From positions 722,289 to 786,288 of the forward strand of contig NZ_VCIG01000038.1 of assembly GCF_006345815.1 (NCBI RefSeq): a stretch of 64,000 bases of DNA, in the 5' to 3' direction. Below, piece by piece: positions 55,309 through 64,000 of this stretch; within the stretch, counting starts at the first letter, position 1, and each line of letters begins with the position of its first letter. The stretch is from Ochrobactrum sp. CGA5 (lineage in GTDB: Bacteria > Pseudomonadota > Alphaproteobacteria > Rhizobiales > Rhizobiaceae). The notes beneath the pieces are model-generated. The model searched no databases and was not told the DNA's origin. It was given only the letters and a program-made list of their open reading frames with translations. The position numbers and the translations under genes were made by a program.

Positions 55309-58300
55309 TTATTCCGCTGCGTCAGGCAGGACCTGCTGCTGTTCGTCGCGCGTGTCGTCCAGCTCGACATTGAGGCCAAGCGAACGCATTTCCTTGACGA
55401 GAACGTTAAAGCTCTCTGGAATGCCAGCTTCGAACGTATCGTCGCCGCGCACAATCGCTTCGTAGACCTTGGTACGGCCTGCCACGTCGTCCGACTTGAC
55501 CGTAAGCATTTCCTGCAGCGTGTAAGCCGCACCGTATGCTTCCAGAGCCCAGACCTCCATTTCGCCGAAGCGCTGGCCGCCGAACTGGGCTTTACCGCCC
55601 AGAGGCTGCTGCGTAACAAGCGAGTAAGGTCCGATCGAACGGGCGTGGATCTTGTCGTCGACAAGGTGATGGAGCTTCAACATGTAGATGTAGCCCATGG
55701 TCACCTGACGGTCGAACGGCTCACCCGTACGGCCATCATACAGTGTCGACTGACCCGAAGTCGCAAGACCCGCATCCGTCAGCATCGCGTTGATGTCGGC
55801 TTCCACCGCACCGTCGAAGACCGGAGTTGCGATCGACACGCCGCGCTTCACCTGGTTGGCCAGCATGAGGACGGAGTCGTCATCATAAGACCGAACAGGT
55901 TCATTGCGGTCGTTATCCGGATAGATGTGCTCCAGCGTTTCGCGCAGCGGCTCAATATTGGCCGTCTTGCGGTAAACGTCGATAAGCTCACCGATCTTCT
56001 TGCCCATGCCTGCGCATGCCCAACCGAGGTGGGTTTCCAGAATCTGGCCCACGTTCATACGGCTCGGAACGCCAAGCGGGTTCAACACGATGTCGGCATG
56101 CGTACCGTCTTCGAGGAACGGCATGTCCTCGACTGGCAGAATGCGGGAAACCACACCCTTGTTGCCGTGACGGCCGGCCATCTTGTCACCTGGCTGGATC
56201 TTACGCTTCACAGCGACAAAGACCTTGACCATCTTCATCACGCCTGGAGGCATCTCGTCGCCGCGCTGTACCTTTTCGACCTTGTCCATGAAGCGTGCTT
56301 CGAGCAGCTTCTTGGAGTCGTCATACTGGCTACGAAGCGCTTCGAGTTCACCCTGAAGCTTCTCGTCATCGACAGCGAACTGCCACCACTGCGACCGCGG
56401 ATACTCGGTCATCAGCTCACGGGTAATCGTCGAACCCTTCTTGAAGCCTTTCGGCCCGGCGGCGGCAACCTTGCCATCGATCATGTCGGCGAGACGGCTA
56501 TAGACGTTACGGTCCAAAATAGCTTGTTCGTCGTCACGGTCCTTGGCGAGACGTTCAATTTCCTCGCGCTCAATAGCCATGGCGCGCTCGTCCTTTTCGA
56601 CGCCGTGGCGATTGAAAACGCGAACTTCCACCACCGTACCGTAGGTCCCGGGCGGCATCCGCATGGATGTATCACGAACGTCCGACGCCTTTTCACCAAA
56701 GATGGCGCGCAGAAGCTTTTCTTCCGGCGTCATCGGGCTTTCGCCCTTTGGCGTGATCTTGCCGACAAGAATGTCGCCAGGATGCACTTCGGCACCGATA
56801 TAAACAATACCCGCTTCGTCGAGGTTCTTCAGCGCTTCTTCCGAAACGTTCGGAATGTCGCGGGTGATTTCCTCAGGTCCAAGCTTAGTGTCACGGGCGG
56901 CAACTTCAAATTCTTCGATATGGATCGAAGTGAACACATCGTCCGACACGATCTTTTCCGAGAGAAGGATCGAGTCTTCGTAGTTGTAGCCGTTCCACGG
57001 CATGAACGCGACAAGCACGTTGCGGCCGAGTGCCAGATCGCCAAGATCGGTCGACGGACCGTCAGCAATGATATCGCCCTTGCCGATCGGATCGCCGACG
57101 CGAACAAGCGGACGTTGGTTGATACATGTCGACTGGTTCGAACGCTGGAACTTTTGCAGGCGATAGATATCGACGCCCGACTTGGACGGATCGAGATCTT
57201 CGGTCGCGCGAATAACGATACGCGTTGCGTCAACCTGATCGACGATACCGCCACGACGGGCAGCAATGGCCGCACCGGAGTCACGGGCGACAATTGGTTC
57301 CATGCCCGTGCCAACGAACGGCGCTTCAGCCCGAACGAGCGGCACAGCCTGACGCTGCATGTTCGAGCCCATGAGAGCGCGGTTTGCGTCATCGTTTTCC
57401 AGGAACGGGATGAGAGCCGCAGCGACCGAAACGAGCTGCTTCGGCGACACGTCCATCAAATCCACGTTTTCACGCGGAGCCATCATCACTTCACCTGCAT
57501 GACGGCAGATGACGAACTCGTCAACGAAACCACCCTGCTCGTCCAGCTCGACGTTAGCCTGCGCAACCGAGTGCTTGGCTTCTTCCATAGCCGACAGATA
57601 GACAACGTCGTTCGTGACCTTGCCGTCAACAACTTTGCGGTACGGGCTTTCAATGAAGCCGTACTTGTTGACGCGCGCAAAGGTTGCAAGCGAATTGATG
57701 AGACCGATATTCGGGCCTTCAGGCGTTTCAATCGGGCAGATACGACCATAATGGGTCGGGTGCACGTCGCGAACTTCAAAGCCAGCACGCTCGCGGGTGA
57801 GACCGCCCGGTCCAAGAGCCGAGAGACGGCGCTTGTGGGTGATCTCCGAAAGCGGGTTGGTCTGATCCATGAACTGCGACAGCTGCGAGGAGCCGAAAAA
57901 CTCGCGGACGGCTGCGGCAGCCGGCTTCGCGTTGATCAGATCCTGCGGCATGACCGTGTCGATTTCGATCGAGGACATGCGTTCCTTGATCGCGCGCTCC
58001 ATGCGGAGCAGACCGACGCGATACTGATTTTCCATCAGTTCGCCAACCGAACGCACACGACGGTTACCGAGATTGTCAATGTCATCAATCTCGCCGCGAC
58101 CGTCACGCAGCTCAACCAGCATCTTGACCACGGCAAGAATATCTTCCTTGCGCAGAACGCGCACGGTGTCTTCCGCATCGAGATCCAGACGCATGTTCAT
58201 CTTCACGCGACCGACGGCCGAAAGATCGTAACGTTCAGCGTCGAAGAACAACGAGTTGAACATCGCTTCGGCGGAATCCATCGTAGGCGGTTCGCCCGGA

Positions 58301-59442
58301 CGCATGACGCGGTAGATATCGAACAGGGCTTCCTGACGGCTTTCGTTCTTGTCGACAGCCAGGGTGTTACGAATATAGGCACCGATATTGACATGGTCGA
58401 TATCGAGAACGTTGATCTCCGTCTCGCCCGTATCAAGCAGGGTCTTCAGGACCTTCTCGTCGATTTCGTCACCCGCTTCGAGATAAATCTCACCGGTGGC
58501 GTAATTGACGACATCTTCCGCAAGATACGAACCGAACAGATCGTCTTCCGTCGCCTTGATGGCCTTGAGGCCCTTTTCGGCAAGCTGCTTGGCCGCACGG
58601 GCGGTTAGCTTCTTGCCGGCCTCGAGAACGACTTCACCAGTGTCCGCATCAATGAGGTCAGAAATGACCTTCATACCCTTGAAGCGGTCGGCCGAATACG
58701 GGATACGCCAATTGTCGCCGTCACGCGTATACGTGACGGTGTTGTAGAACGTCGACAGAATGTCTTCGCTGTCCATGCCAAGAGCCATGAGCAACGTTGT
58801 AGCCGGAAGCTTACGGCGACGGTCGATGCGTGCGTAGACGATGTCCTTGGAATCGAATTCGATATCGAGCCACGAACCGCGATAAGGAATGACGCGAGCT
58901 GCGAACAAAAGCTTGCCCGAGGAATGGGTCTTGCCCTTGTCGTGATCGAAGAAGACACCCGGCGAACGGTGCATCTGCGAAACGATCACGCGCTCCGTGC
59001 CATTGACTATGAAGGTGCCGTTGTCTGTCATGAGCGGCATATCGCCCATGTAGACGTCCTGCTCCTTGATGTCCTTGATAGACTTCGCGCCCGTATCTTC
59101 GTCAATATCGAACACGATAAGACGCAGCGTCACTTTGAGTGGCGCCGAATACGTCAAATCGCGCTGACGGCATTCGTCAACGTCGAACTTTGGTGCGTCG
59201 AACTCGTAGCGAACGAATTCGAGCATTGAAGCGCCGGAGAAATCCTGAATTGGGAAAACAGACTTGAAAACCGCCTGCAAACCCTCGTCAGAACGCCCAC
59301 CGGATGGTTCTTCAACCATAAGGAACTGGTCGTAAGATGCTTTCTGAACCTCAATCAGGTTCGGCATCTCGGCGACCTCTGGGATCTTGCCGAAAAATTT
59401 GCGTACGCGCTTGCGACCATTGAAAGAATGGGTCTGAGCCAT
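55309..59442 (-). CDS. rpoB: RNA polymerase beta subunit
   Basis: A 1377-residue catalytic subunit. The rifampicin pocket reads [20 protein letters not shown] then [10 protein letters not shown], wild type at the Asp516, His526 and Ser531 equivalents. The C-terminal [24 protein letters not shown] [20 protein letters not shown] segment contacts beta'. The N-terminus [20 protein letters not shown] is the Brucella-type start. It is 206 bases after rplL. Confidence 0.98.
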   Translation of the reverse strand: MAQTHSFNGRKRVRKFFGKIPEVAEMPNLIEVQKASYDQFLMVEEPSGGRSDEGLQAVFKSVFPIQDFSGASMLEFVRYEFDAPKFDVDECRQRDLTYSAPLKVTLRLIVFDIDEDTGAKSIKDIKEQDVYMGDMPLMTDNGTFIVNGTERVIVSQMHRSPGVFFDHDKGKTHSSGKLLFAARVIPYRGSWLDIEFDSKDIVYARIDRRRKLPATTLLMALGMDSEDILSTFYNTVTYTRDGDNWRIPYSADRFKGMKVISDLIDADTGEVVLEAGKKLTARAAKQLAEKGLKAIKATEDDLFGSYLAEDVVNYATGEIYLEAGDEIDEKVLKTLLDTGETEINVLDIDHVNIGAYIRNTLAVDKNESRQEALFDIYRVMRPGEPPTMDSAEAMFNSLFFDAERYDLSAVGRVKMNMRLDLDAEDTVRVLRKEDILAVVKMLVELRDGRGEIDDIDNLGNRRVRSVGELMENQYRVGLLRMERAIKERMSSIEIDTVMPQDLINAKPAAAAVREFFGSSQLSQFMDQTNPLSEITHKRRLSALGPGGLTRERAGFEVRDVHPTHYGRICPIETPEGPNIGLINSLATFARVNKYGFIESPYRKVVDGKVTNDVVYLSAMEEAKHSVAQANVELDEQGGFVDEFVICRHAGEVMMAPRENVDLMDVSPKQLVSVAAALIPFLENDDANRALMGSNMQRQAVPLVRAEAPFVGTGMEPIVARDSGAAIAARRGGIVDQVDATRIVIRATEDLDPSKSGVDIYRLQKFQRSNQSTCINQRPLVRVGDPIGKGDIIADGPSTDLGDLALGRNVLVAFMPWNGYNYEDSILLSEKIVSDDVFTSIHIEEFEVAARDTKLGPEEITRDIPNVSEEALKNLDEAGIVYIGAEVHPGDILVGKITPKGESPMTPEEKLLRAIFGEKASDVRDTSMRMPPGTYGTVVEVRVFNRHGVEKDERAMAIEREEIERLAKDRDDEQAILDRNVYSRLADMIDGKVAAAGPKGFKKGSTITRELMTEYPRSQWWQFAVDDEKLQGELEALRSQYDDSKKLLEARFMDKVEKVQRGDEMPPGVMKMVKVFVAVKRKIQPGDKMAGRHGNKGVVSRILPVEDMPFLEDGTHADIVLNPLGVPSRMNVGQILETHLGWACAGMGKKIGELIDVYRKTANIEPLRETLEHIYPDNDRNEPVRSYDDDSVLMLANQVKRGVSIATPVFDGAVEADINAMLTDAGLATSGQSTLYDGRTGEPFDRQVTMGYIYMLKLHHLVDDKIHARSIGPYSLVTQQPLGGKAQFGGQRFGEMEVWALEAYGAAYTLQEMLTVKSDDVAGRTKVYEAIVRGDDTFEAGIPESFNVLVKEMRSLGLNVELDDTRDEQQQVLPDAAE

Positions 59443-59610
59443 CGTCGCTCCTCGTTCTATAGCCTTACGGCTTGCTCACGCCTTGCGGCCTTTATCATCG
59501 CCGCCTTTCAGCGGTCCTTCTAACGGGCTAAAACCCGTTTCCTGAAAGCCGTTCTGGCACTCAGGAAAAGGGTTCCAGTTATCCGACCCGCCGGGGAAAT
59601 CCAGCGGGAA

Positions 59611-59636
59611 CTGGCGGATGGAAAACCATCCGCCAG
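59611..59636 (-). promoter_or_regulatory. Hairpin between rplL and rpoB, probable attenuator
   Basis: A perfect 11-base stem CTGGCGGATGG / CCATCCGCCAG (59611-59621 and 59626-59636) with loop AAAA on the plus strand, 12 bases beyond the rplL stop. The minus-strand transcript continues TTCCCG with no T-run. E. coli has a partial terminator at this place that sets the ratio of L7/L12 to polymerase; the same role here is inference. Confidence 0.6.
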
Positions 59637-59648
59637 AATAGTCCGAAC

Positions 59649-60023
<375 letters not shown>

Positions 60024-60075
60024 TTTGGTATTTCCTTAGTTTCAAGGTTTGAACAATTGACAGCGAAAAACGGCC

Positions 60076-60594
60076 TTACGCCGCCTCGTTCTTCCGGGCA
60101 TGCGCGCCAATAACGCGAGCGATCTGGCCCGCTGGTGCGCTGGTAAGTACTGCAAGACGCTGAGCCGGGGTCTGAATCATTCCAACCAGCTTTGCGCGCA
60201 GTTCGTCGAGCGACGGGAGCGAAGCAAGCGACTTGACGCCATCGGCGTTAAGCGTTGTTGCACCCATTGCACCACCGAGGATAACGAGCTTGTCGTTAGC
60301 CTTGGCGAATTCGACGGCTACTTTCGGAGCAGCAATCGGGTCGTTTGCATAAGCAACAACCGTCTGACCTGTAAACAGATCAGCAATGCCTTCCGATTCC
60401 GTGCCCTGAAGAGCGATCTTGGCAAGGCGGTTTTTCGCGACTTTAACGGACCCACCTGCATCGCGCATCTTCGAACGAAGATCGCTCATCTGCGCAACGG
60501 TGAGACCGGTATAGTGGGCCACGACGACCGAACCGGACTCTTTGAAAGCGCCGTTCAGCCACGAGACAAATTCGCGTTTTTCCGCTCTATCCAC
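60076..60594 (-). CDS. rplJ: 50S ribosomal protein L10
   Basis: A 172-residue stalk base protein that binds 23S rRNA by its N-terminal domain and L7/L12 dimers by its C-terminal helix ([20 protein letters not shown]). [20 protein letters not shown] opens it. In many bacteria the L10-L12 complex represses its own translation by binding the leader, which here is within a 391-base gap. Confidence 0.97.
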   Translation of the reverse strand: MDRAEKREFVSWLNGAFKESGSVVVAHYTGLTVAQMSDLRSKMRDAGGSVKVAKNRLAKIALQGTESEGIADLFTGQTVVAYANDPIAAPKVAVEFAKANDKLVILGGAMGATTLNADGVKSLASLPSLDELRAKLVGMIQTPAQRLAVLTSAPAGQIARVIGAHARKNEAA

Positions 60595-60850
60595 TGTCTC
60601 TCTCCAGTAGACAGGACCACATGGCCCTGCCGGGTTGCCTTTGCCGAACGAACTTCACAGTTGGTCCGGCGCTCGAGGATCCTGTCCCCTTCAGCTATCC
60701 TGGAAACCAGGCATCACTCAAAGGCAACTACGGTTCAAACCTTGCATGCACATTCATGCGAAACAGGGTTATTCCACGTCTCATGCAGGCTGTAGGTTTA
60801 AGGACCATCGACCGAAGATGATGATCCGCCTGCAATCTCGGACAGGATAA

Positions 60851-60889
60851 CCGGATTTTCATCCGGCTATCCGGATCTTGCGATCCGGA
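60851..60889 (-). other. Two tandem CCGGAT hairpins between rplA and rplJ
   Basis: CCGGAT-TTTC-ATCCGG (60851-60866) and TCCGGATC-TTGC-GATCCGGA (60870-60889) are perfect stems of 6 and 8 bases, 3 bases apart. Neither is followed by a T-run on the minus strand. Similar GCCGGATATCC palindromes occur in the nusG-rplK gap. Confidence 0.7.
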
Positions 60890-60956
60890 ATTTTCTGCCT
60901 TTCGCCCCGCATTGCAGGACTGGCTGGCGGCCATACCTCCCCAATCGGAAAGGGTT

Positions 60957-60978
60957 GAGCTCCGGCAAACCGGAGCTC
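60957..60978 (-). other. Strong hairpin directly after rplA
   Basis: GAGCTCCGG / CCGGAGCTC (60957-60965 and 60970-60978) with loop CAAA on the plus strand, 7 bases after the rplA stop. The minus-strand transcript continues AACCCTTTCC. It may be a 3' stabilising stem, a weak terminator or an RNase III site separating rplKA from rplJL. Confidence 0.65.
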
Positions 60979-60985
60979 TGAAAAC

Positions 60986-61687
60986 TTACGCGACGACCTT
61001 GACGGTGGCCGGATCGACCTTGACGCCAACGCCCATGGTCGACGACAGCGACACGCGCTTGACGTACTCACCCTTGGCAGCCGACGGCTTTGCCTTGATG
61101 ACGGCGTCAGCGAAAGCCTTGATGTTTTCTTCGAGCTTGGCATTGTCGAAGGAAACCTTGCCGATACCGGCATGGATAATACCTGCCTTCTCGACGCGGA
61201 ATTCGACTGCACCGCCCTTGGAAGCAGTAACCGCGGCTGCAACATCGGTGGTGACTGTACCAACTTTCGGGTTCGGCATCATGCCACGCGGGCCGAGAAC
61301 CTTACCAAGACGGCCAACGAGAGGCATCATGTCCGGGGTCGCGATGCAGCGATCGAATTCGATCTTGCCACCATTGACGATTTCGAACAGGTCTTCCGCA
61401 CCAACGATGTCAGCGCCAGCCTTCTTGGCTTCCTCAGCCTTGTCGCCACGGGCGAAGACAGCAACGCGAACCGTACGGCCCGTGCCGTTCGGCAAATTGA
61501 CCACGCCACGGACCATCTGGTCGGCATGGCGCGGATCAACGCCAAGGTTCATCGCAATTTCGATGGTTTCATCGAATTTTGCGACAGCACGTTCCTTGAC
61601 CAGGCCAATAGCAGCCGACAGATCGTAGAGCTTATTGCGATCAACGCCTTCGCGAATCTTGTTAATGCGCTTGGAAATCTTCGCCAT
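60986..61687 (-). CDS. rplA: 50S ribosomal protein L1
   Basis: A 233-residue protein of the L1 stalk that also represses its own operon in E. coli by binding mRNA upstream of rpl[21 protein letters not shown] and [20 protein letters not shown] are diagnostic. It is 4 bases after rplK. Confidence 0.97.
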   Translation of the reverse strand: MAKISKRINKIREGVDRNKLYDLSAAIGLVKERAVAKFDETIEIAMNLGVDPRHADQMVRGVVNLPNGTGRTVRVAVFARGDKAEEAKKAGADIVGAEDLFEIVNGGKIEFDRCIATPDMMPLVGRLGKVLGPRGMMPNPKVGTVTTDVAAAVTASKGGAVEFRVEKAGIIHAGIGKVSFDNAKLEENIKAFADAVIKAKPSAAKGEYVKRVSLSSTMGVGVKVDPATVKVVA

Positions 61688-61691
61688 CGTC

Positions 61692-62120
61692 TCAGCCCAC
61701 CACTTCCAGGCCCATCGAACGGGCAGAACCTTCGATCATGCGCATCGCTGCTTCAATATCAGCGGCGTTCAGATCCTTCATCTTCGCTTCAGCGATCGTG
61801 CGAACCTTGTCGCGGGTGATCGTGCCGGCGCTTGCCTTGCCCGGGGTCTTCGAACCGGACTTGAGGTTAGCTGCCTTCTTGAGGAAGTAGGTTACCGGAG
61901 GCGTCTTCATCACAAAAGTGAAAGACTTGTCCTGGTAATAGGTGATCACGACCGGAATCGGCGAACCCTTTTCCATTTCCTGCGAGGCAGCGTTGAACGC
62001 CTTGCAGAATTCCATGATATTGATGCCGCGCTGACCCAGGGCCGGACCGATCGGAGGCGACGGATTGGCCGCACCTGCCGGTACCTGGAGCTTAAGCTGG
62101 CCTGCAATTTTCTTAGCCAT
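61692..62120 (-). CDS. rplK: 50S ribosomal protein L11
   Basis: A 142-residue stalk-base protein that binds the GTPase-associated centre and is needed for RelA-type sensing and thiostrepton action. [20 protein letters not shown] and [20 protein letters not shown] are diagnostic. The 200-base gap upstream of it separates it from nusG. Confidence 0.98.
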   Translation of the reverse strand: MAKKIAGQLKLQVPAGAANPSPPIGPALGQRGINIMEFCKAFNAASQEMEKGSPIPVVITYYQDKSFTFVMKTPPVTYFLKKAANLKSGSKTPGKASAGTITRDKVRTIAEAKMKDLNAADIEAAMRMIEGSARSMGLEVVG

Positions 62121-62141
62121 TGCTTTCTGCCTTTATAACTT

Positions 62142-62210
62142 GCCGGATATCCGGCCTTCTCGATTAATGCCGGATATCCCGGCTCTCGACTGACGCCAGT
62201 TGAACTGGCG
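62142..62210 (-). other. Palindrome cluster between nusG and rplK
   Basis: GCCGGATATCCGGC (62142-62155) is a perfect 14-base palindrome; a near copy, GCCGGATATCCCGGC, lies at 62169-62183; then CGCCAG-TTGAA-CTGGCG forms a 6-base stem at 62194-62210. No T-run follows. The region precedes rplK by 21 bases, where E. coli L1 binds its operon mRNA, but similarity to that site is not established. Confidence 0.65.
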
Positions 62211-62320
62211 GGCAGTTCGGTGGTGCGGAGATCAACGACCGGCTAAGCCGCCTTCCCTTCCACCATCTTCATCCAACCCAAAAAAACCGGCCTGGATGAA
62301 CGCCCTCACGGGCAAAACGA

Positions 62321-62848
62321 TCAGAGCTTGTCGACCTGACCGTATTCCAAATCGACAGGCGTCGCACGCCCGAAGATGGAAACCTCAACCTTGAGACGCG
62401 CACGCTCTTCATCAACTTCCTGAACGATACCGTTGAAAGAAGCAAACGGGCCGTCGGAAACGCGAACATTTTCGCCAATCTCAAAGGATACCGAAGTCTT
62501 TGGACGCTCGACACCATCCTGAACCTGGTTCAGAATTTGATCGACCTCCTTCTGAGAAACCGGAACAGGCTTGGAATCGCCAAGAAAACCGGTGACTTTC
62601 GGCGTATTCTTTATAAGCGAGAAAACGGCATCTGTCAGGGTTGCACGAACCAACACGTAACCCGGAAAGAACTTGCGCTCTGCATCAACCTTGCGGCCAC
62701 GGCGCACTTCAACAATCTTCTCGGTCGGCACAACGATCTGTTCGATCAACTCGGACAGACCCTTCTGCTTCGCCTTGGCTTCGATATCCTCAGCGACCTT
62801 CTTCTCGAAATTGGAATAGGCGTGAACGATGTACCAGCGCGCCGTCAT
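62321..62848 (-). CDS. nusG: Transcription termination/antitermination factor NusG
   Basis: A 175-residue factor. The N-terminal NGN domain (MTARWYIVHAYSNFEKKVAE and RKFFPGYVLVRATLTD) binds polymerase; the C-terminal KOW domain (ENVRVSDGPFASFNGIVQEV) binds Rho or S10. It is 22 bases after secE. Confidence 0.98.
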   Translation of the reverse strand: MTARWYIVHAYSNFEKKVAEDIEAKAKQKGLSELIEQIVVPTEKIVEVRRGRKVDAERKFFPGYVLVRATLTDAVFSLIKNTPKVTGFLGDSKPVPVSQKEVDQILNQVQDGVERPKTSVSFEIGENVRVSDGPFASFNGIVQEVDEERARLKVEVSIFGRATPVDLEYGQVDKL

Positions 62849-62870
62849 CTAAAAACTCCCCAATCCTAAC

Positions 62871-63071
62871 TTATCGACCAAGGCCGAGAATAAATTCAAC
62901 GCCATAGGCCATAAGCTGGTCGGCAAGAAAAAAGAACGCAGCAGCCAGAAACGCCATGATCACCACCATAATGGTGGAGATGACCGTTTCACGCCGTGTA
63001 GGCCAGGTCACCTTCGCCGTTTCGGCGCGAACCTGCTGAAAAAAGGTGATCGGATTCGTCTTGGATGCCAT
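62871..63071 (-). CDS. secE: Preprotein translocase subunit SecE
   Basis: A 66-residue single-helix SecE. QQVRAETAKVTWPTRRETVI is the conserved cytoplasmic amphipathic segment and TIMVVIMAFLAAAFFFLADQ the membrane helix. The ATG at 63071 is the family start; the frame extends far upstream (to 63344) but that extension is not coding-like. Confidence 0.95.
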   Translation of the reverse strand: MASKTNPITFFQQVRAETAKVTWPTRRETVISTIMVVIMAFLAAAFFFLADQLMAYGVEFILGLGR

Positions 63072-63412
63072 CTGCCGCTCTGTCATTGATCCGGCGTTAC
63101 CCCCAAACTTTAGCCCGTCGAAACGAATCAGAAGCCCAAGGTCACGCGTATACGGCACGCAAAGCTGAAAATTCAGCCCCACGCGCCGCGTGTCTGTTGA
63201 CGCTACATAGAATCGATTCCCAAAAAACACAAGCCCAAAGGTAAAAGAATACCATACAGGCTTATCGGAAATCCGATCCTTGCGAATACCACTCGACGCA
63301 CCATCCAATCGTGCAACGGTAATCCTTCCCTGCCTGGCCAACAAATCCGGCAGAGAATTATCATTTTCAACAGCGTCGCCCTGCCGAAGCCCGCGCCGCC
63401 ACTGAAAAGGTA

Positions 63413-63433
63413 AGGCGGCATAGATTGCCGCCT
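63413..63433 (-). other. 5'-terminal hairpin of the secE-nusG transcript
   Basis: AGGCGGCA / TGCCGCCT (63413-63420 and 63426-63433) form a perfect 8-base stem with a 5-base loop. The predicted transcription start (about 63434) lies immediately before it, so the RNA would begin with a stem, which commonly protects against 5'-end-dependent RNase E decay. Confidence 0.6.
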
Positions 63434-63440
63434 AACTTAC

Positions 63441-63468
63441 AATATAGAAAACGGGCGCCCATAGTCAA
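63441..63468 (-). promoter_or_regulatory. Promoter of secE-nusG
   Basis: On the minus strand TTGACT (63468-63463) and TATATT (63446-63441) are 16 bases apart; the wider context CTTGAC / CTATAT fits the alphaproteobacterial housekeeping consensus. It lies 22 bases beyond the 3' end of tRNA-Trp. Confidence 0.78.
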
Positions 63469-63490
63469 GCCATGAGCACCCGTTATAAAG

Positions 63491-63566
63491 TGGCAGGGGC
63501 AGCAGGGCTCGAACCCGCGACCTACGGTTTTGGAGACCGTCGCTCTACCAACTGAGCTATACCCCT
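63491..63566 (-). tRNA. trnW: tRNA-Trp (anticodon CCA)
   Basis: A 76-base tRNA with the acceptor stem AGGGGTA / TGCCCCT, D arm AGCTCAGTTGGTAGAGC, anticodon CCA at bases 34-36 (window 63533-63531), T arm with GGTTCGAGCC, and an encoded CCA end (63493-63491). It lies between tuf and secE, the usual place in Alphaproteobacteria. Confidence 0.97.
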
Positions 63567-63616
63567 ATGCGGCATTTAAAATGCCAGACTGGCGGCGTTA
63601 CCGCCAGTTAAATTCA
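63567..63616 (-). other. tuf to tRNA-Trp spacer with two hairpins
   Basis: CTGGCGG-CGTTA-CCGCCAG and GGCATTTAAAATGCC form two small stems between the tuf stop and the tRNA 5' end, with no clear T-run. Tuf and tRNA-Trp are probably made as one RNA and cut apart. Confidence 0.55.

Positions 63617-64000
<384 letters not shown>

Larger units (their letters stand above)
60595..60985 (-). promoter_or_regulatory. rplA-rplJ gap: L10 leader region with tandem hairpins
   Basis: A 391-base gap without a gene. The part next to rplJ (about 60595-60830) is where the autoregulatory L10 leader is expected; I cannot verify its kink-turn by eye. The part next to rplA holds three hairpins listed separately. 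No clear promoter was found. Confidence 0.5.
63072..63490 (-). other. 419-base gap between tRNA-Trp and secE: promoter and long leader
   Basis: No gene is seen. The minus strand holds the secE promoter at 63441-63468 and a hairpin at the predicted 5' end of the RNA. The remaining leader of about 340 bases has no structure I recognise. Confidence 0.6.

Noticed and set aside
55645..58608. A 987-codon plus-strand open frame opposite rpoB
   Set aside because: Same reason: antisense shadow of a conserved, biased gene, with Arg/His/Asp-rich unrecognisable translation.
63072..63344. N-terminal extension of secE to 63344
   Set aside because: SecE begins at 63071 by family length; the upstream frame covers the leader and has no SecE or other known character.
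63491..63566. tRNA-Trp as an integration site for a mobile element
   Set aside because: No integrase, no direct repeat of the tRNA 3' end and no atypical DNA nearby.

Overview
The window is a chromosomal stretch of an alphaproteobacterium of the Brucellaceae, most likely the Ochrobactrum/Brucella group. The evidence is Brucella-like ribosomal proteins L7/L12 and S12, RNA polymerase subunits of 1377 and 1400 residues, an alphaproteobacterial LexA box (GTTC-N7-GTTC) upstream of recA, Rhizobiales-type intergenic palindromic repeats, and a moderately GC-rich coding style. Species assignment is inference. No prophage, insertion sequence, CRISPR array or integrase is visible.

Positions 1-31080 hold mixed housekeeping genes. 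The left edge has the start of a probable YdcF-like membrane gene, a DUF1624 membrane protein with a Cys-rich tail, a LiuR-like MerR regulator, a VanZ-like protein, a DUF2336 protein, a DUF883-like protein, queF, a 57-residue lipoprotein missed by length cut-offs, and a DUF924 protein. A propionate module follows: a PccR-type regulator is transcribed divergently from pccB-pccA-mcm (propionyl-CoA to succinyl-CoA), with two TTTGCAAA sites next to the regulator start. Then come small stress and envelope genes, an aldo/keto reductase, murI, trmJ, a DJ-1/PfpI protein, a ribbon-helix-helix protein, icd, a GST, and an ArsR regulator divergent from a NIPSNAP/monooxygenase-fold pair. The section ends with alaS, recA, an OmpA-like lipoprotein, a transglycosylase-like lipoprotein, rarA and a DegP/DegQ protease.

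Positions 31281-49962 (minus strand) carry the str, S10, spc and alpha ribosomal operons end to end: rpsL-rpsG-fusA-tuf, rpsJ to rpsQ, rplN to secY-adk, and rpsM-rpsK-rpoA-rplQ. A good promoter lies upstream of rpsL and a strong terminator after rplQ. A short plus-strand gene for an acidic protein separates this cluster from the next.

Positions 50902-64000 (minus strand) carry tuf (second copy, cut by the window), tRNA-Trp, secE, nusG, rplK, rplA, rplJ, rplL, rpoB and rpoC. Intergenic gaps here contain several strong hairpins, a clear secE promoter with a hairpin at the predicted RNA 5' end, and the expected L10 leader.

The window is mostly conserved core genome. The points most worth a second look are regulatory: the PccR operator, the candidate MerR and ArsR sites, related CCGGAT hairpins on both sides of rplKA, a plus-strand terminator inside the spc operon, and near-identical tuf copies.
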